6,182 nt of DNA, from the NCBI GenBank assembly GCA_030629485.1, contig DAOVOW010000127.1, forward strand, positions 1-6,182, in the 5' to 3' direction. Below are positions 1 through 5,254 of the stretch, in pieces (positions within the stretch are counted from its first letter, which is position 1; every line of letters begins with the position of its first letter). The notes beneath the pieces were generated by a model. The model made no database searches and was not told the DNA's origin. It saw nothing but the letters and a program-made list of their open reading frames with translations. The position numbers and the translations under genes are program-made. Origin of the DNA: a bacterium (GTDB taxonomy: Bacteria; Zixibacteria; MSB-5A5; GN15; FEB-12).

Positions 1-414
1 AGTAGCCACTAGAACGCGATGCTTACTACTACTTCCATCTTGTAGTGCCGGACAAAGGCGATCAGTAAAGAGTTTTCCAAGGCACCCCGCTCCCCCAGAG
101 CACAGAAACCGTTCAGACGCGCGACTGTTGTATAGGTCCATGATCTGCTGATGGTCGTAGTGCTTGTAGGGAATGCCAGTGAAGATGTCCACTACCTCCT
201 CAACCACCGGCCAGTCTATCCTAACATATGTCTGAACCTGCTTTTTCGGCAGCAGGTACAAAGGGAACTCAATGGGAGTGACCAAATCTGCAGCAAAACA
301 GTACTTATAAGGGAAAGGTCCTCCCCCAGTACTCGATTGGTTGACACTATGCCCGCACGAAATCCTCTTGACACTTATCGGATGTTCGCTGCCGTTGTAG
401 ATACTTACAGCCAC
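1..414 (-). pseudogene. Downstream part of a membrane-anchored protein, separated from its N-terminus by an in-frame TAG; runs off the window
   Basis: Translating the minus strand directly past the TAG at 415-417, in the same frame as the 89-residue ORF upstream, gives 138 codons with no stop up to the window edge. The product looks like real protein. It begins VAVSIYNGSEHPISVKRI, a beta-strand-rich start typical of Ig-like or other beta-sandwich periplasmic domains. It continues with LYLLPKKQVQTYVRIDWPVV and a Cys-containing stretch (LCSGGAGCLGKL). There is no ribosome binding site of its own: a GTG directly follows the TAG, but no purine-rich motif sits at a useful distance. The simplest reading is that 1-684 was one gene and a CAG-to-TAG change (Gln to stop) split it. 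A sequencing error or programmed readthrough cannot be excluded. The family is not recognised, and the 3' end lies outside the window. Confidence 0.6.
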
Positions 415-684
415 CTAGACTTTGAAGCCATGGTAGTATACCCCACTCCACGGCCATTCATCTTCGGGTCTGGGGTAGGGATTAGTGGGCCCCCTCTCAA
501 ACGGAGCCAGGTATACTGAATCCCAATACATGGATGCATCAAGCTCGACTCGGGTTTCCTTCTTTGCCTTTGACTCTTCGACATCGTGATGGTATGCGAG
601 ATAGGATACTAACAAAGCGAGAAGGGCTATCAATACACCGCCGTAGCCAACCCGCCTTGCATGCTTGTCCACTGCGTCCGACAC
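415..684 (-). CDS. N-terminal 89 residues of a membrane-anchored hypothetical protein, ended by a probably premature TAG
   Basis: The product starts with a short charged N-terminus (MSDAVDKHARR), then one hydrophobic segment at about residues 13-31 (VGYGGVLIALLALLVSYLA). A charged stretch (HHDVEESKAKKETRVELDAS) follows, and then an extracytoplasmic segment rich in Pro and aromatic residues. It is probably a single-pass inner-membrane protein with its C-terminal part outside the cytoplasm. The start is GTG at 684, with AGGAT about 7 bases upstream. The gene begins 2 bases after the stop of the ACT-domain gene, so the two are probably cotranscribed and translationally coupled. The frame stops at TAG (415-417) in the middle of an apparent beta strand (YYHGFKV, stop, VAVSIYNG) and stays open beyond it, so this is likely the 5' part of a broken gene. 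The family is not recognised. Confidence 0.6.
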   Translation of the reverse strand: MSDAVDKHARRVGYGGVLIALLALLVSYLAYHHDVEESKAKKETRVELDASMYWDSVYLAPFERGPTNPYPRPEDEWPWSGVYYHGFKV

Positions 685-686
685 AA

Positions 687-1229
687 CTATATCCTATGCA
701 TATACCTGAAAATGTCCTCGTGCATGACGTATACTTTTATGCCGAGAGTCGTTTCGGTCGCTTTGAGGCGTTCCACCAAAGTCGCGAAGTCGACCGTGCT
801 GCCCTCGATGTTCACGATCATGATCATCGAAAAGAAATCCTGCAACAAGGTCTGCGAGATGTTCTCAATCGAACAGTTGTGCTCGGCCAGCACGCCGGTG
901 AGCGCCGCGCCGACACCGGGACGGTCTTTGCCGAACGCTGCGATGATCACGCGCGTCTTGTCGGTCTTCTCGATCTGCTCGTACAGGCCCCCCTCGGCGG
1001 TGATCATGGCCTCGTCCGGTGGTTGGAGTGAGGAACCCACAGCCCCGCCCTGGCGGGGTGGGCCACCCGCGGGAAAAAGCCGCATCAGTTCCTTGTCTTT
1101 GTACAGAAGCGGTTCGCACTCGGCGCCGTTAGCGATCAGAGTGTTTACCGTAGCGTCGTACTTGACATAGGCTGGAAACCCGGCGCCGACGACTCCGGCT
1201 TCTCTTACTTTTTCAACCAGCGGATGCAT
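687..1229 (-). CDS. Chimeric protein: RnfC/PduS-type flavoprotein N-terminal remnant fused to an ACT-domain protein
   Basis: Residues 1-53 resemble the start of the Complex I 51-kDa/RnfC/PduS fold: EAGVVGAGFPAYVK matches the Gly-rich FMN loop, and ANGAECEPLLYKDKELM matches the conserved NGAECEP-KD-LM block. PduS-type proteins are electron carriers that support cobalamin or NAD chemistry in microcompartments. They are normally well over 400 residues with SLBB and Fe-S parts, all missing here. Residues 54-72 come from a GC-rich palindromic DNA segment. Residues 92-180 are a complete small ACT-domain protein of the UPF0237 type (RVIIAAFGKDRPG, AEHNCSIENISQTLLQDFF, and the characteristic end HEDIFRYMHRI); such domains usually bind amino acids or other small ligands. 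The Gly-rich loop lacks about three residues compared with the usual GAGGAGFP. ATG at 1229 is the first start in frame, but no strong Shine-Dalgarno lies close. ATG at 1007 could start an ACT-only product. The ACT part is probably functional; the flavoprotein part is probably not. Confidence 0.75.
   Translation of the reverse strand: MHPLVEKVREAGVVGAGFPAYVKYDATVNTLIANGAECEPLLYKDKELMRLFPAGGPPRQGGAVGSSLQPPDEAMITAEGGLYEQIEKTDKTRVIIAAFGKDRPGVGAALTGVLAEHNCSIENISQTLLQDFFSMIMIVNIEGSTVDFATLVERLKATETTLGIKVYVMHEDIFRYMHRI
1021..1075. repeat. GC-rich palindromic segment at the junction of the chimeric ORF
   Basis: CCCCGCC (1043-1049) and GGCGGGG (1052-1058) form a perfect 7-bp inverted repeat with a 2-base loop, flanked by CCCAC on one side and TGGG on the other. 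The 8-bp palindrome CCCGCGGG follows at 1066-1073. The segment lies in frame between the flavoprotein-like and ACT parts and encodes a low-complexity stretch (GGPPRQGGAVGSSLQPP) unlike either domain. It resembles a dispersed REP-like palindromic element. That identity is inferred, because only one copy is visible here, and the outer limits are approximate. Confidence 0.4.
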
Positions 1230-1290
1230 ACGCGGACGGACGGATGAATCCGTTCTTTCCTTTGCAATGAGCTCAACGTTATCTCAAATT

Positions 1291-1440
1291 CTACTCATCT
1301 GCTCCTTCGATCTGAGCTTCCTTTCGATGATTGATACGCTCCAGGATGCCGTCGGAGCGAACAACGATGTACACAATCGCCACAATCGCTCCCAGCCCCA
1401 GCGCAATGGCCAGGATGTAGTACCATTTTAAGTTGGGCAT
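1291..1440 (-). CDS. 49-residue single-pass membrane protein in the microcompartment operon
   Basis: ATG at 1440 is preceded by a clear GGAG, 6 bases upstream, which overlaps the end of the EutN-type gene; that gene's stop lies only 11 bases before this start. The product reads MPNLKWYYILAIALGLGAIV and continues AIVYIVVRSDGILERINHRK, ending in an acidic tail (EGADE, then TAG). Residues 7-27 form one strong transmembrane helix, followed by a short basic and then acidic cytoplasmic or amphipathic tail. The family is not recognised. Its place between shell and redox-type genes suggests a membrane anchor or accessory for the microcompartment, but this is inference from position only. The good ribosome binding site, tight spacing and sensible hydrophobicity support a real gene despite the small size. 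Confidence 0.7.
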   Translation of the reverse strand: MPNLKWYYILAIALGLGAIVAIVYIVVRSDGILERINHRKEAQIEGADE

Positions 1441-1451
1441 AATCCACTCCT

Positions 1452-1784
1452 TCATTCTTCGTGGACCGATTTCTTATACTTGATTCTCGCCGGATCAAGA
1501 TCGCCACGATAATGTTCCGGTGTGACCTCGTATTCGTCGATGATTCCAATCACGGCAGCTTCAATCGACGAATTTTCCTTCTCAACCGCAAGCCTGGCCG
1601 CCCGGCCGTATGCGACCATCACGATCTCCCCGTTTCCGGCGCCGAGAACGTCGGCCACCACCACCGTATCGGTGTTGGGCGCCTTGTTCAGGTTGTACGG
1701 CTGAATTATCAGGAATTTCAAACCTTCCGTGTTGGCCGTTTTCTGCGTGGCCCAAAGTGAGCCGACAACTCTTCCGATAAACAT
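1452..1784 (-). CDS. BMC-P shell vertex protein, EutN/CcmL family
   Basis: This 110-residue protein has the single EutN/CcmL domain over about residues 1-88. It shows the N-terminal strand MFIGRVVGSLWATQKT, then GLKFLIIQPYNL, the conserved VVVADVLGAGNGEIVMVAYG, and AAVIGIIDEYEV. Proteins of this family form pentamers that cap the vertices of the icosahedral microcompartment shell. A charged tail of about 20 residues (YRGDLDPARIKYKKSVHEE) extends past the usual domain end. The start ATG lies 4 bases after the stop of the hexamer gene, with only a weak GAGAAA upstream, so translational coupling is likely. Together with the upstream BMC-H it provides both building blocks needed for a closed shell. 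No specific subtype name can be justified. Confidence 0.93.
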   Translation of the reverse strand: MFIGRVVGSLWATQKTANTEGLKFLIIQPYNLNKAPNTDTVVVADVLGAGNGEIVMVAYGRAARLAVEKENSSIEAAVIGIIDEYEVTPEHYRGDLDPARIKYKKSVHEE

Positions 1785-1788
1785 TTTC

Positions 1789-2394
1789 TCAATCCATATC
1801 TATGACGCGCCTGATGGCGTCGATCAATTGTGTTTTGTTCGCTCTTGAAATCTGCCGCCCGGTCAGTTCCAGCCGCGCCAGACTGCGGGCATAGCGGCGC
1901 AACTCGGCCACGGTCAACCGCTCAAGATCACGCGGACCATGTTTGCGCAATCCTGCTTTGTCCACCCGCTGAGGCTTGGGCTTCCGCTTGTCGGTCAAGG
2001 GTGCTCCCAAGATGCCACCCTTGTCGCCAGCCACGGATGGACCCACAGGTTTGTCCGCGGGCGCACCACCGAAGCTCAGGGGCGGACGATCATCATCGGG
2101 ACGATACTTCGAGGTGTACCGTTTGGTCGGCGTGATCGGATCCAACCCATCGTCGGGATTAGCAATGATATGAGTCGCGACTAATTCCCCGACCCGTTCC
2201 ACCGCCCGTGCTCCCGCCTCGACTGCCGCCTGCACGGCGCCCAACTCGCCTTCGATCCGAATTATCATCATACTACCACCGGTGTACTCGGCCGAGCTCA
2301 CCACCACACTGGCGGCTTTGGCGGCAGCGTCGGTCGCTTCGATAACGCCGATCAAGCCGCGCGTTTCTATAAGACCGAGAGCGTATTCAGACAT
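1789..2394 (-). CDS. BMC-H shell hexamer protein with C-terminal Rho-N/SAP-like extension
   Basis: The N-terminal ~85 residues are a canonical single BMC domain (Pfam BMC): YALGLIETRGLIGVIEATDA, the central pore loop region YTGGSM, and IIRIEGELGAVQAAVEAGA. Such proteins form the hexagonal facet tiles, and the pore loop controls metabolite passage. Typical BMC-H proteins have about 90-100 residues; this one has 201. A Pro/Gly/Lys-rich linker (about 85-148) leads to a helical C-terminal domain of about 50 residues (LERLTVAELRRYARSLARLE, then SRANKTQLIDAIRRV). This resembles the Rho termination factor N-terminal or SAP-like helix-extended-helix fold, often nucleic-acid binding. The start was set at ATG 2394 (MSEYALGL); GTG at 2397, one codon upstream, is an alternative. 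No clear Shine-Dalgarno precedes either. It is the first gene of the shell operon. Confidence 0.92.
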   Translation of the reverse strand: MSEYALGLIETRGLIGVIEATDAAAKAASVVVSSAEYTGGSMMIIRIEGELGAVQAAVEAGARAVERVGELVATHIIANPDDGLDPITPTKRYTSKYRPDDDRPPLSFGGAPADKPVGPSVAGDKGGILGAPLTDKRKPKPQRVDKAGLRKHGPRDLERLTVAELRRYARSLARLELTGRQISRANKTQLIDAIRRVIDMD

Positions 2395-2400
2395 CACCTA

Positions 2401-2429
2401 AGGATAAGTCAACAGAAACCAAAAGTAAA
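2401..2429 (-). promoter_or_regulatory. Weak sigma-70-like promoter abutting the BMC-H start
   Basis: On the minus strand TTTACT (2424-2429) and TATCCT (2401-2406) are separated by exactly 17 bases. Each box matches 4 of 6 consensus bases. Transcription would start at or next to the BMC-H ATG at 2394, giving a leaderless message; that would fit the lack of a Shine-Dalgarno there. The match could easily be chance. Confidence 0.2.
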
Positions 2430-2452
2430 CCGGTAGCACGTCCGGATGGAAC

Positions 2453-2498
2453 AAAAAAGTGGGGCAGCATTCCAGAGAGCCCTTTGAAATGCTGCCCC
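2453..2498 (-). terminator. Intrinsic terminator (possible attenuator) upstream of the shell operon
   Basis: GGGGCAGCATT (2461-2471) and AATGCTGCCCC (2488-2498) form a perfect 11-bp stem, and parts of the 16-base loop can pair further. On the minus strand the stem is followed by ACTTTTTTG, a six-base U-tract (2453-2458), which is the classic intrinsic terminator layout. It ends about 60 bases before the BMC-H start. It therefore either insulates the shell genes from upstream transcription or attenuates a message that starts at the -24/-12 promoter near 2612. The plus strand has no T-run after the stem. Confidence 0.8.
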
Positions 2499-2507
2499 GA
2501 GATTCTC

Positions 2508-2540
2508 GGCCACCTGCACTCCCCTCGAATGCGGGTGGCC
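2508..2540. other. Second leader hairpin, 9 bases upstream of the terminator
   Basis: GGCCACCTGCA (2508-2518) and TGCGGGTGGCC (2530-2540) form an 11-bp inverted repeat with an 11-base loop. One pair is imperfect: a G-U wobble if transcribed from the plus strand, a C-A mismatch if from the minus strand. A small palindrome, CCGAG-ATT-CTCGG (2497-2509), overlaps the adjacent ends of this hairpin and of the terminator. The three could compete for pairing. No known riboswitch core is recognisable. Confidence 0.4.
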
Positions 2541-2611
2541 AATCCTCAGAGAAAAGAACAACCAAGCACATTTTACAGCGCTCAGGGAGCAAAAACGACA
2601 AACGGTTCTAT

Positions 2612-2627
2612 AGCAAGCACAATGCCG
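2612..2627 (-). promoter_or_regulatory. Predicted sigma-54 (-24/-12) promoter for the shell operon
   Basis: The minus strand reads CGGCATTGTGCTTGCT. Compared with the RpoN consensus TGGCAC-N5-TTGCW it keeps the essential GG and GC dinucleotides at exact 10-base spacing, GGCA in the -24 box and a full TTGCT in the -12 box. Transcription would start near 2601, leaving a leader of about 205 bases that includes two hairpins. The gene directly upstream encodes a sigma-54 activator, which makes the match more credible. It is found by eye and untested. Confidence 0.55.
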
Positions 2628-2754
2628 GACTTGGAGCACCAGCCTCGGAATAGCGACAACGCTCTTGCTAACAACAAGTTACAATAGGAAGTTGAAAACA
2701 TGTTGGCATGTCACCCCAGTTGCTATCGTATGTTTGTACGAATCAAAAGTCGAT

Positions 2755-2792
2755 AAAACGCGGTAAGCGCCTGTAATACAAACGCTTACCGC
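2755..2792 (-). terminator. 10-bp dyad with short U-tract: terminator of the regulator operon or activator-binding site
   Basis: GCGGTAAGCG (2760-2769) and CGCTTACCGC (2783-2792) are perfect inverted arms with a 13-base spacer. On the minus strand they are followed by GTTTTATC, a weak U-tract, about 200 bases after the regulator stop. The dyad is also about 160 bp upstream of the -24/-12 promoter, the usual distance for enhancer sites of sigma-54 activators. The sequence alone does not decide between the two roles. Confidence 0.5.
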
Positions 2793-2868
2793 AACCAAGG
2801 AGTGATAAGAGATTTCGTTAGCCGATACGATTGTGACCTGCCAATGCCTGCTGCCGCTGCTGGTCCGC

Positions 2869-2892
2869 TTGGTCACCTCGTCAGATGACCAA
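2869..2892. repeat. Short dyad, 7-bp arms
   Basis: TTGGTCA (2869-2875) and TGACCAA (2886-2892) are perfect inverted arms spaced by 10 bases, a layout that a dimeric HTH protein could bind. No T-run follows on either strand, so it is not an intrinsic terminator. Confidence 0.3.
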
Positions 2893-2977
2893 CCTGTTGG
2901 CCTCAGCTTGGCATCACACGCGGCTTACGCCGATGGAATGTCAACCGCCGGTCCAACAAACCTGGTACTCAGTTCGG

Positions 2978-2992
2978 GCCGGGCTACCCGGC
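2978..2992. other. Short GC-rich hairpin just after the regulator stop
   Basis: GCCGGG and CCCGGC pair perfectly around the three-base loop CTA, 3 bases beyond the stop codon of the regulator on the minus strand. No U-tract follows. It may protect the 3' end of the message or be incidental. Confidence 0.3.
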
Positions 2993-2995
2993 AGT

Positions 2996-5254
2996 TCAGT
3001 TGGCCAGGCCGCTCTCCAGCGAGATGTCGTATCGTTTCAGTTTAGTGCGCACGGTCGCCTCATGGATACCGAGCATACGAGCCGCCTCGGACTTGTTGCC
3101 GCCGGCGGCGATTAAGGCCTCCATTATTAATTGGCGTTCAAACTGCTCGACCCGCTCAAACAACGAGCCGGTGGGTGACGCGACATCGGTCGAGAGTACC
3201 GTCCGCGACAATTCTACCAGGTCCCTGTCGGCCACTAAATCAGCCATGACTTCCAGCCGTTTGATCTTGTTGTACAATTCCCTGGTATTGCCCGGCCAGT
3301 CGTAAGCCACAAATTGCCGCACCAGTTCCGGCGGCGGTTTCTGACCTTTTTGGAGCAACCCGCATCGCGTCAGGAAATATGTCAGCAGCAGAGGGATATC
3401 TTCCTTGCGCTGACGCAGCGGCGGGATGTGATAACAAACCCCACTGAGCCGGTAATAGAGATCACTTCGGAACTCGCCGGCCTCTACCATCGCTTCAAGG
3501 TCGCTGTTGGTAGCGGCAATCAGCTTGATATCGAGTTCGACCTCCCGAGTCGATCCCAACGGGACCAACTTCTTCCCTTCCAGGACACCAAGCAGCTTGG
3601 TCTGCAAGACAAGCGGCATATCGCCGATCTCATCCAACAACAACACACCGCCGTTGGCCGCTACGAACAGACCCTGTTTGTCCACCTCAGCTCCGGTGAA
3701 GGCGCCGCGCGTATAGCCGAACAACTCCGACTCCAGCAGCGTGGATGGTACCGAGGCGCAGTTGATAGCCACGTACGGTGATCCTGGTCTGATTACGTGA
3801 TGGTAGTATCGCGCCAGGTGGTCCTTCCCGACTCCGGTCTCACCCGTCAAAAGAATGGGCAAATCGGCTCGACTGACGGCCACCAGTTGCTCCTTGTAGC
3901 GTTGGAGTTCCGGGCAATTCGTCAGGAAATCGACCTCACCGGTGACTGAGTGAGAATCCTCGTGGGCAACGCGATTCGACGCGCCGTCGGGGTAGTCGAT
4001 ACTGTTGATGAGTTTCTCTACCTCTTGTTGCCTGGTCACAAGGTTCTTGCTCGAGTAGAACTCCTCAGCCCTAAACAACATATTGAGACGTCGCCGTGCC
4101 GTAATGAGTCGGGAGCGTCCGGCTGCTACCTGGGCTTCGGCCAGTTCAGCGCGGACTCCAGCCGTCTCAAGAGTGGCGATCGCTTCGCCGTACAGCTTGC
4201 GAGCTTCGGAATCGTGACCTTCGGCCTCGGCAATGACCGCCGCTACCTTCTGCAGCGCACCCAGTTCGACCTGGTCGTCCACTTTCTGCATAATGGTTGT
4301 GGCCCTGGCCAGATACCGGCGTGCCATTCGATGGTTACCCAGTCTCACGTAGAGTTCAGTCAGGTGACGCAACACCCGTCCGCTGAGACTGGTGCCAGGT
4401 TCGATTTTCTCGGCCGTGTCCAGCGCTTGCTGAAGGGTGCTCCGTGCTTCCTCAAGACGGCCTCGACGATAGCGCAGTTCACCCATGTAAGTAAGACAGA
4501 TTGCTTCATCACGCGGGCTGTCAAACTCCACGGTGCCGGAATAAGCCGCCTCAAGCGTTTCAGCAGCCCGTTCGTACTCGCCTCGGCGCAGGTAGACATA
4601 GCCCAGCGCGATCTTGGCGCGGGTTACTTCCAGCCAATCACCCAATTCACCGGATAATTCAATGTTCAGCTTGAGATGGTTCTCGGCTGAGTCGAAATTT
4701 CCGATAAAGGTGTGGATGCGGCCGATGTTACCCATCATGAAAGCAAGTTTGACCCGATCGCCCAGACGACGAGTTATCTCAATCGCATCCATGAGACTCG
4801 AAAGTGCGTTCTTGAATTCGTACTGCCTGTAGAACTGGCCGGCCAGCAGGTTCAAAACCCGGGCCTGACCTTCCAGGCAGTCATTTCTCCGGAAAATAGA
4901 TTCTGCGTCGCGCAACGCCTTTTCCGTTTCCTTCAGTTCACCCAGAGAACGGAGTGTTCTCGCCAGTGTAACGAATATTTCGGCCAGGAGAATGCTGTCG
5001 CCATCCTCGACGGCCTTGTTCTGCGCTAATCTGGCAATCCGCAAAGCGGTGGGGTAATCGGCAAGGGAAACGTAGGCCTTGGCGACATGGTGCAGGACAG
5101 ATCCTGCCCATTTTCCGCCAGCGGCTTCTAAAGCATCACGATTGTTCTCGTAATACTTTACAGCGCCGGCGAAATCTCGCTTGTCTACCAGTGACGCCAG
5201 ATAGTGCGCCATGGTATCGCGAAACTCAATGCCAACGCGGGTTTCCTTTGCCAT
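2996..5254 (-). CDS. TPR-containing sigma-54-dependent transcriptional activator (enhancer-binding protein)
   Basis: This 752-residue protein has three parts. Residues about 15-415 are a helical array of TPR-like repeats (for example GNIGRIHTFIGNFDSAENHL and YVYLRRGEYERAAETLEAAY), in place of the usual receiver, GAF or PAS sensor domain. Residues about 440-665 are the AAA+ sigma-54-interaction domain. It has Walker A GETGVGKD (471-478), the sigma-54-contacting GAFTGA (517-522), Walker B LLLDEIG (538-544), the sensor I region AATN, the arginine-finger region FRSDLYYRLS, and WPGNTRE (653-659). Residues about 708-742 are a Fis-type HTH (NKSEAARMLGIHEATVRTKL). It should hydrolyse ATP to open RpoN promoters. 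All catalytic motifs look intact. TPR arrays usually bind a protein or peptide, so activity may be controlled by a partner. The start ATG overlaps the upstream stop (TAATG), with GAGGT about 9 bases before it. The likely target is the shell operon downstream. Confidence 0.93.
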   Translation of the reverse strand: MAKETRVGIEFRDTMAHYLASLVDKRDFAGAVKYYENNRDALEAAGGKWAGSVLHHVAKAYVSLADYPTALRIARLAQNKAVEDGDSILLAEIFVTLARTLRSLGELKETEKALRDAESIFRRNDCLEGQARVLNLLAGQFYRQYEFKNALSSLMDAIEITRRLGDRVKLAFMMGNIGRIHTFIGNFDSAENHLKLNIELSGELGDWLEVTRAKIALGYVYLRRGEYERAAETLEAAYSGTVEFDSPRDEAICLTYMGELRYRRGRLEEARSTLQQALDTAEKIEPGTSLSGRVLRHLTELYVRLGNHRMARRYLARATTIMQKVDDQVELGALQKVAAVIAEAEGHDSEARKLYGEAIATLETAGVRAELAEAQVAAGRSRLITARRRLNMLFRAEEFYSSKNLVTRQQEVEKLINSIDYPDGASNRVAHEDSHSVTGEVDFLTNCPELQRYKEQLVAVSRADLPILLTGETGVGKDHLARYYHHVIRPGSPYVAINCASVPSTLLESELFGYTRGAFTGAEVDKQGLFVAANGGVLLLDEIGDMPLVLQTKLLGVLEGKKLVPLGSTREVELDIKLIAATNSDLEAMVEAGEFRSDLYYRLSGVCYHIPPLRQRKEDIPLLLTYFLTRCGLLQKGQKPPPELVRQFVAYDWPGNTRELYNKIKRLEVMADLVADRDLVELSRTVLSTDVASPTGSLFERVEQFERQLIMEALIAAGGNKSEAARMLGIHEATVRTKLKRYDISLESGLAN

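Larger units (their letters stand above)
2399..2995. other. Intergenic regulatory region between regulator and shell operon
   Basis: About 600 bp holds no credible coding sequence on either strand: the frames that are open need TTG or unsupported starts and resemble no protein. It does hold several dyads (2461-2498, 2508-2540, 2760-2792, 2869-2892, 2978-2992), a -24/-12 promoter match at 2612-2627 and a poor -35/-10 pair at 2401-2429. The order on the minus strand is regulator stop, dyads, sigma-54-like promoter, hairpins, terminator, shell gene start. Confidence 0.6.

Noticed and set aside
415..417. TAG as a reassigned sense codon (for example pyrrolysine)
   Set aside because: The ACT gene and the 49-residue gene in the same operon end in TAG at natural family or operon boundaries, so general reassignment is unlikely.
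151..519. Plus-strand open frame of 122 codons
   Set aside because: It is antisense to the split membrane-protein gene, whose minus-strand translation looks like genuine protein. The plus-strand product has no recognisable features and no good ribosome binding site.
534..1170. Plus-strand open frames opposite the ACT chimera
   Set aside because: The minus-strand frame carries clear ACT and flavoprotein motifs; the opposite frames are shadows of GC-rich coding sequence.
2399..2627. Cobalamin or other metabolite riboswitch in the shell-operon leader
   Set aside because: Hairpins are present, but no conserved riboswitch core such as a B12 box could be recognised.
2398..2639. Possible leader peptide or small gene upstream of the BMC-H gene
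   Set aside because: The open frames start at TTG or lack a ribosome binding site, run through the terminator hairpin and its U-tract, and resemble no protein.
3314..4657. Long plus-strand frames of 155 and 235 codons
   Set aside because: They lie inside the sigma-54 activator gene, which has all conserved motifs in the minus frame.
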